Assembly: GCA_900549135.1 (NCBI GenBank)
Contig: URNI01000109.1
Span: 1-6,142 of the forward strand
Direction: 5' to 3'
DNA length: 6,142 bases
Source: an uncultured Collinsella sp.
Lineage (GTDB): Bacteria; Actinomycetota; Coriobacteriia; Coriobacteriales; Coriobacteriaceae
Part shown: piece after piece, positions 5,261 through 6,142 of the stretch
How the letters are laid out: every line of letters begins with the position of its first letter
Numbering within the stretch: position 1 is the first letter of the stretch
Notes under the pieces: model-generated
What the model saw: the letters and a program-made list of their open reading frames with translations, nothing else
What the model was told of the DNA's origin: nothing
Databases searched by the model: none
Position numbers and translations under genes: made by a program

Positions 5261-6046
5261 ATGGCAGATATCGCCACTACCGGCACCGCGGCCGCCGCAC
5301 AGACCAATGAGCCGCTCATCCGCGTCGAGGGCCTGCGCAAGAGCTTCGGCTCACTCGAGGTACTCAAGGGCATCGACCTGTCCGTCAAATCAGGCGAGGT
5401 CGTCACCATTATCGGCGCCTCGGGTTCGGGCAAGTCGACCTTCCTGCGCTGCCTCAACCTGCTCGAGACCCCGGACGCGGGCCACATCTGGTTCCACGGC
5501 CAGGACCTCACGGCCGAGCGCTGCAACATCAACAAGCTGCGCGAGGACATCGGTATGGTGTTCCAGGGCTTTAACCTGTTCAACAACATGGATGTGCTCG
5601 ACAACTGCACGCTCGCGCCCGTCACGCTCAAAAAGATGAGCAAAGATCAGGCCGAGCAGGTCGCGATGGAGCATCTGGCGAGCGTGGGACTCGAAAAATT
5701 CGCCCATGCCGCGGTCGGTCGCCTGTCCGGTGGCCAAAAGCAGCGCGTTGCCATCGCCCGCGCCCTGTGCATGAGCCCGCAGATCATGCTGTTTGACGAG
5801 CCGACCTCCGCACTCGACCCCGAGATCGTGGGAGAGGTGCTCGAGGTCATGCGCAAGCTCGCTGCCGACGGCATGACCATGGTCGTCGTCACGCACGAGA
5901 TGGCCTTTGCCCGCACGGTGTCCGACCGCGTGGTCTTTATGGACAAGGGCGTGGTCCTCGAGGACGCCGCGCCGGCGGAGCTCTTTGGCAACCCCAAGCA
6001 CCAGCGTACCCGCGAGTTCCTCTCGCGTTATCTCGAGGACAAGTAA
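5261..6046 (+). CDS. Amino acid ABC transporter ATP-binding protein (GlnQ/HisP type)
   Basis: This 261-residue cytoplasmic ATPase powers the importer by binding the EAA loops of the permease. All catalytic motifs are intact: Walker A GASGSGKST (52-60), Q-loop MVFQGFNLF with Gln102, signature LSGGQKQR (155-162), Walker B IMLFDEPTSALD (175-186) with catalytic Glu180, and the switch His212 in VVVTHEM. The FNLFNNMDVLDN segment and overall length are typical of the polar amino acid (COG1126) family. The first 17 residues are an Ala/Thr-rich tail ahead of the usual start (PLIRVEGLRKSFG). The ATG at 5261 is supported by GAGGAG seven bases upstream; a possible start at 5186 would lie inside the permease gene. 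It follows the permease by 22 nt and closes the operon. Confidence 0.96.
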   Translation: MADIATTGTAAAAQTNEPLIRVEGLRKSFGSLEVLKGIDLSVKSGEVVTIIGASGSGKSTFLRCLNLLETPDAGHIWFHGQDLTAERCNINKLREDIGMVFQGFNLFNNMDVLDNCTLAPVTLKKMSKDQAEQVAMEHLASVGLEKFAHAAVGRLSGGQKQRVAIARALCMSPQIMLFDEPTSALDPEIVGEVLEVMRKLAADGMTMVVVTHEMAFARTVSDRVVFMDKGVVLEDAAPAELFGNPKHQRTREFLSRYLEDK

Positions 6047-6069
6047 ACGACCGCAAACGCTTATGTGGC

Positions 6070-6094
6070 AGGGCCGCTCCGGTGGGGCGGCCCT
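6070..6094 (+). terminator. GC-rich stem-loop ending the ABC operon
   Basis: AGGGCCGC (6070-6077) pairs perfectly with GCGGCCCT (6087-6094). A T-G wobble and two further G-C pairs extend the stem to eleven, closing on a GGT loop. It lies 23 nt after the ATPase stop codon. The following bases (CGTCATC) contain only scattered T, so it is an imperfect intrinsic terminator and may allow some read-through into the gene at 6119. Confidence 0.65.
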
Positions 6095-6118
6095 CGTCAT
6101 CACAATCGAAAGGATGTC

Positions 6119-6142
6119 ATGGCCGAGGTTTGGCGCTTCTTT
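6119..6142 (+). CDS. Start of an unidentified downstream gene (partial, 8 codons)
   Basis: An ATG at 6119 is preceded by AAAGGA (6109-6114), four bases upstream, and reads MAEVWRFF to the window edge. Eight residues are too few to identify a family. A second ATG at 6114 in another frame overlaps the ribosome site and is less likely. The gene starts only 24 nt after the terminator-like stem-loop, leaving little room for its own promoter. It may therefore depend partly on read-through from the ABC operon. Confidence 0.5.

Noticed and set aside
3115..5643. An 842-codon open frame on the minus strand opposite the ABC operon
   Set aside because: It lies antisense to three genes with intact family motifs. 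Its product is His/Arg/Asp-rich with no coherent domains, and it reads through the reverse complement of the Walker A region. Long antisense frames are a common by-product of strong G/C third-position bias.

Overview
The window is a GC-rich bacterial chromosome segment. It has strong Shine-Dalgarno sites, short intergenic spaces and codons ending mostly in G or C. The gene types, the Tat-type lipoprotein signal and the GC-rich palindromes between genes fit a Coriobacteriia actinobacterium, possibly Collinsella. That assignment is an inference from overall style; there is no rRNA or other marker gene in the window to prove it.

Layout. (1) Positions 1-863, minus strand: the N-terminal 287 residues of an MFS drug/sugar-efflux-type transporter that runs off the left edge. 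(2) Positions 864-1123: a divergent intergenic region. It holds three back-to-back stem-loops (920-954, 955-970 and 973-1037), a small palindrome next to the MFS start, and a candidate promoter for the rightward gene. (3) Positions 1124-1993: a protein of unknown function with a very acidic N-terminal half, one membrane segment and an extracytoplasmic beta-rich C-terminal domain. (4) Positions 2073-2966: an aldose 1-epimerase (mutarotase) family protein of the LacX-like type. (5) Positions 3154-6046: a three-gene polar amino acid ABC importer operon in the order binding lipoprotein, permease, ATPase. It has an unusual leader with two overlapping inverted repeats and ends in a GC-rich stem-loop at 6070-6094. 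(6) Positions 6119-6142: the first eight codons of another rightward gene.

How the parts work together. The ABC operon is complete: a lipid-anchored receptor captures the substrate outside the membrane, a single HisM-type permease (presumably a homodimer) forms the channel, and a GlnQ/HisP-type ATPase drives it. The tight spacing (9 and 22 nt between genes) supports one transcript. The epimerase, the acidic membrane protein and the MFS pump have no obvious link to that operon.

This is mostly ordinary transport and metabolism. The points that merit a second look are the triple stem-loop element, the overlapping hairpins ahead of the ABC operon, the extra membrane segments at the N-terminus of the permease, and the uncharacterised acidic membrane protein. 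I see no rRNA, tRNA, CRISPR array, insertion sequence or defence system.
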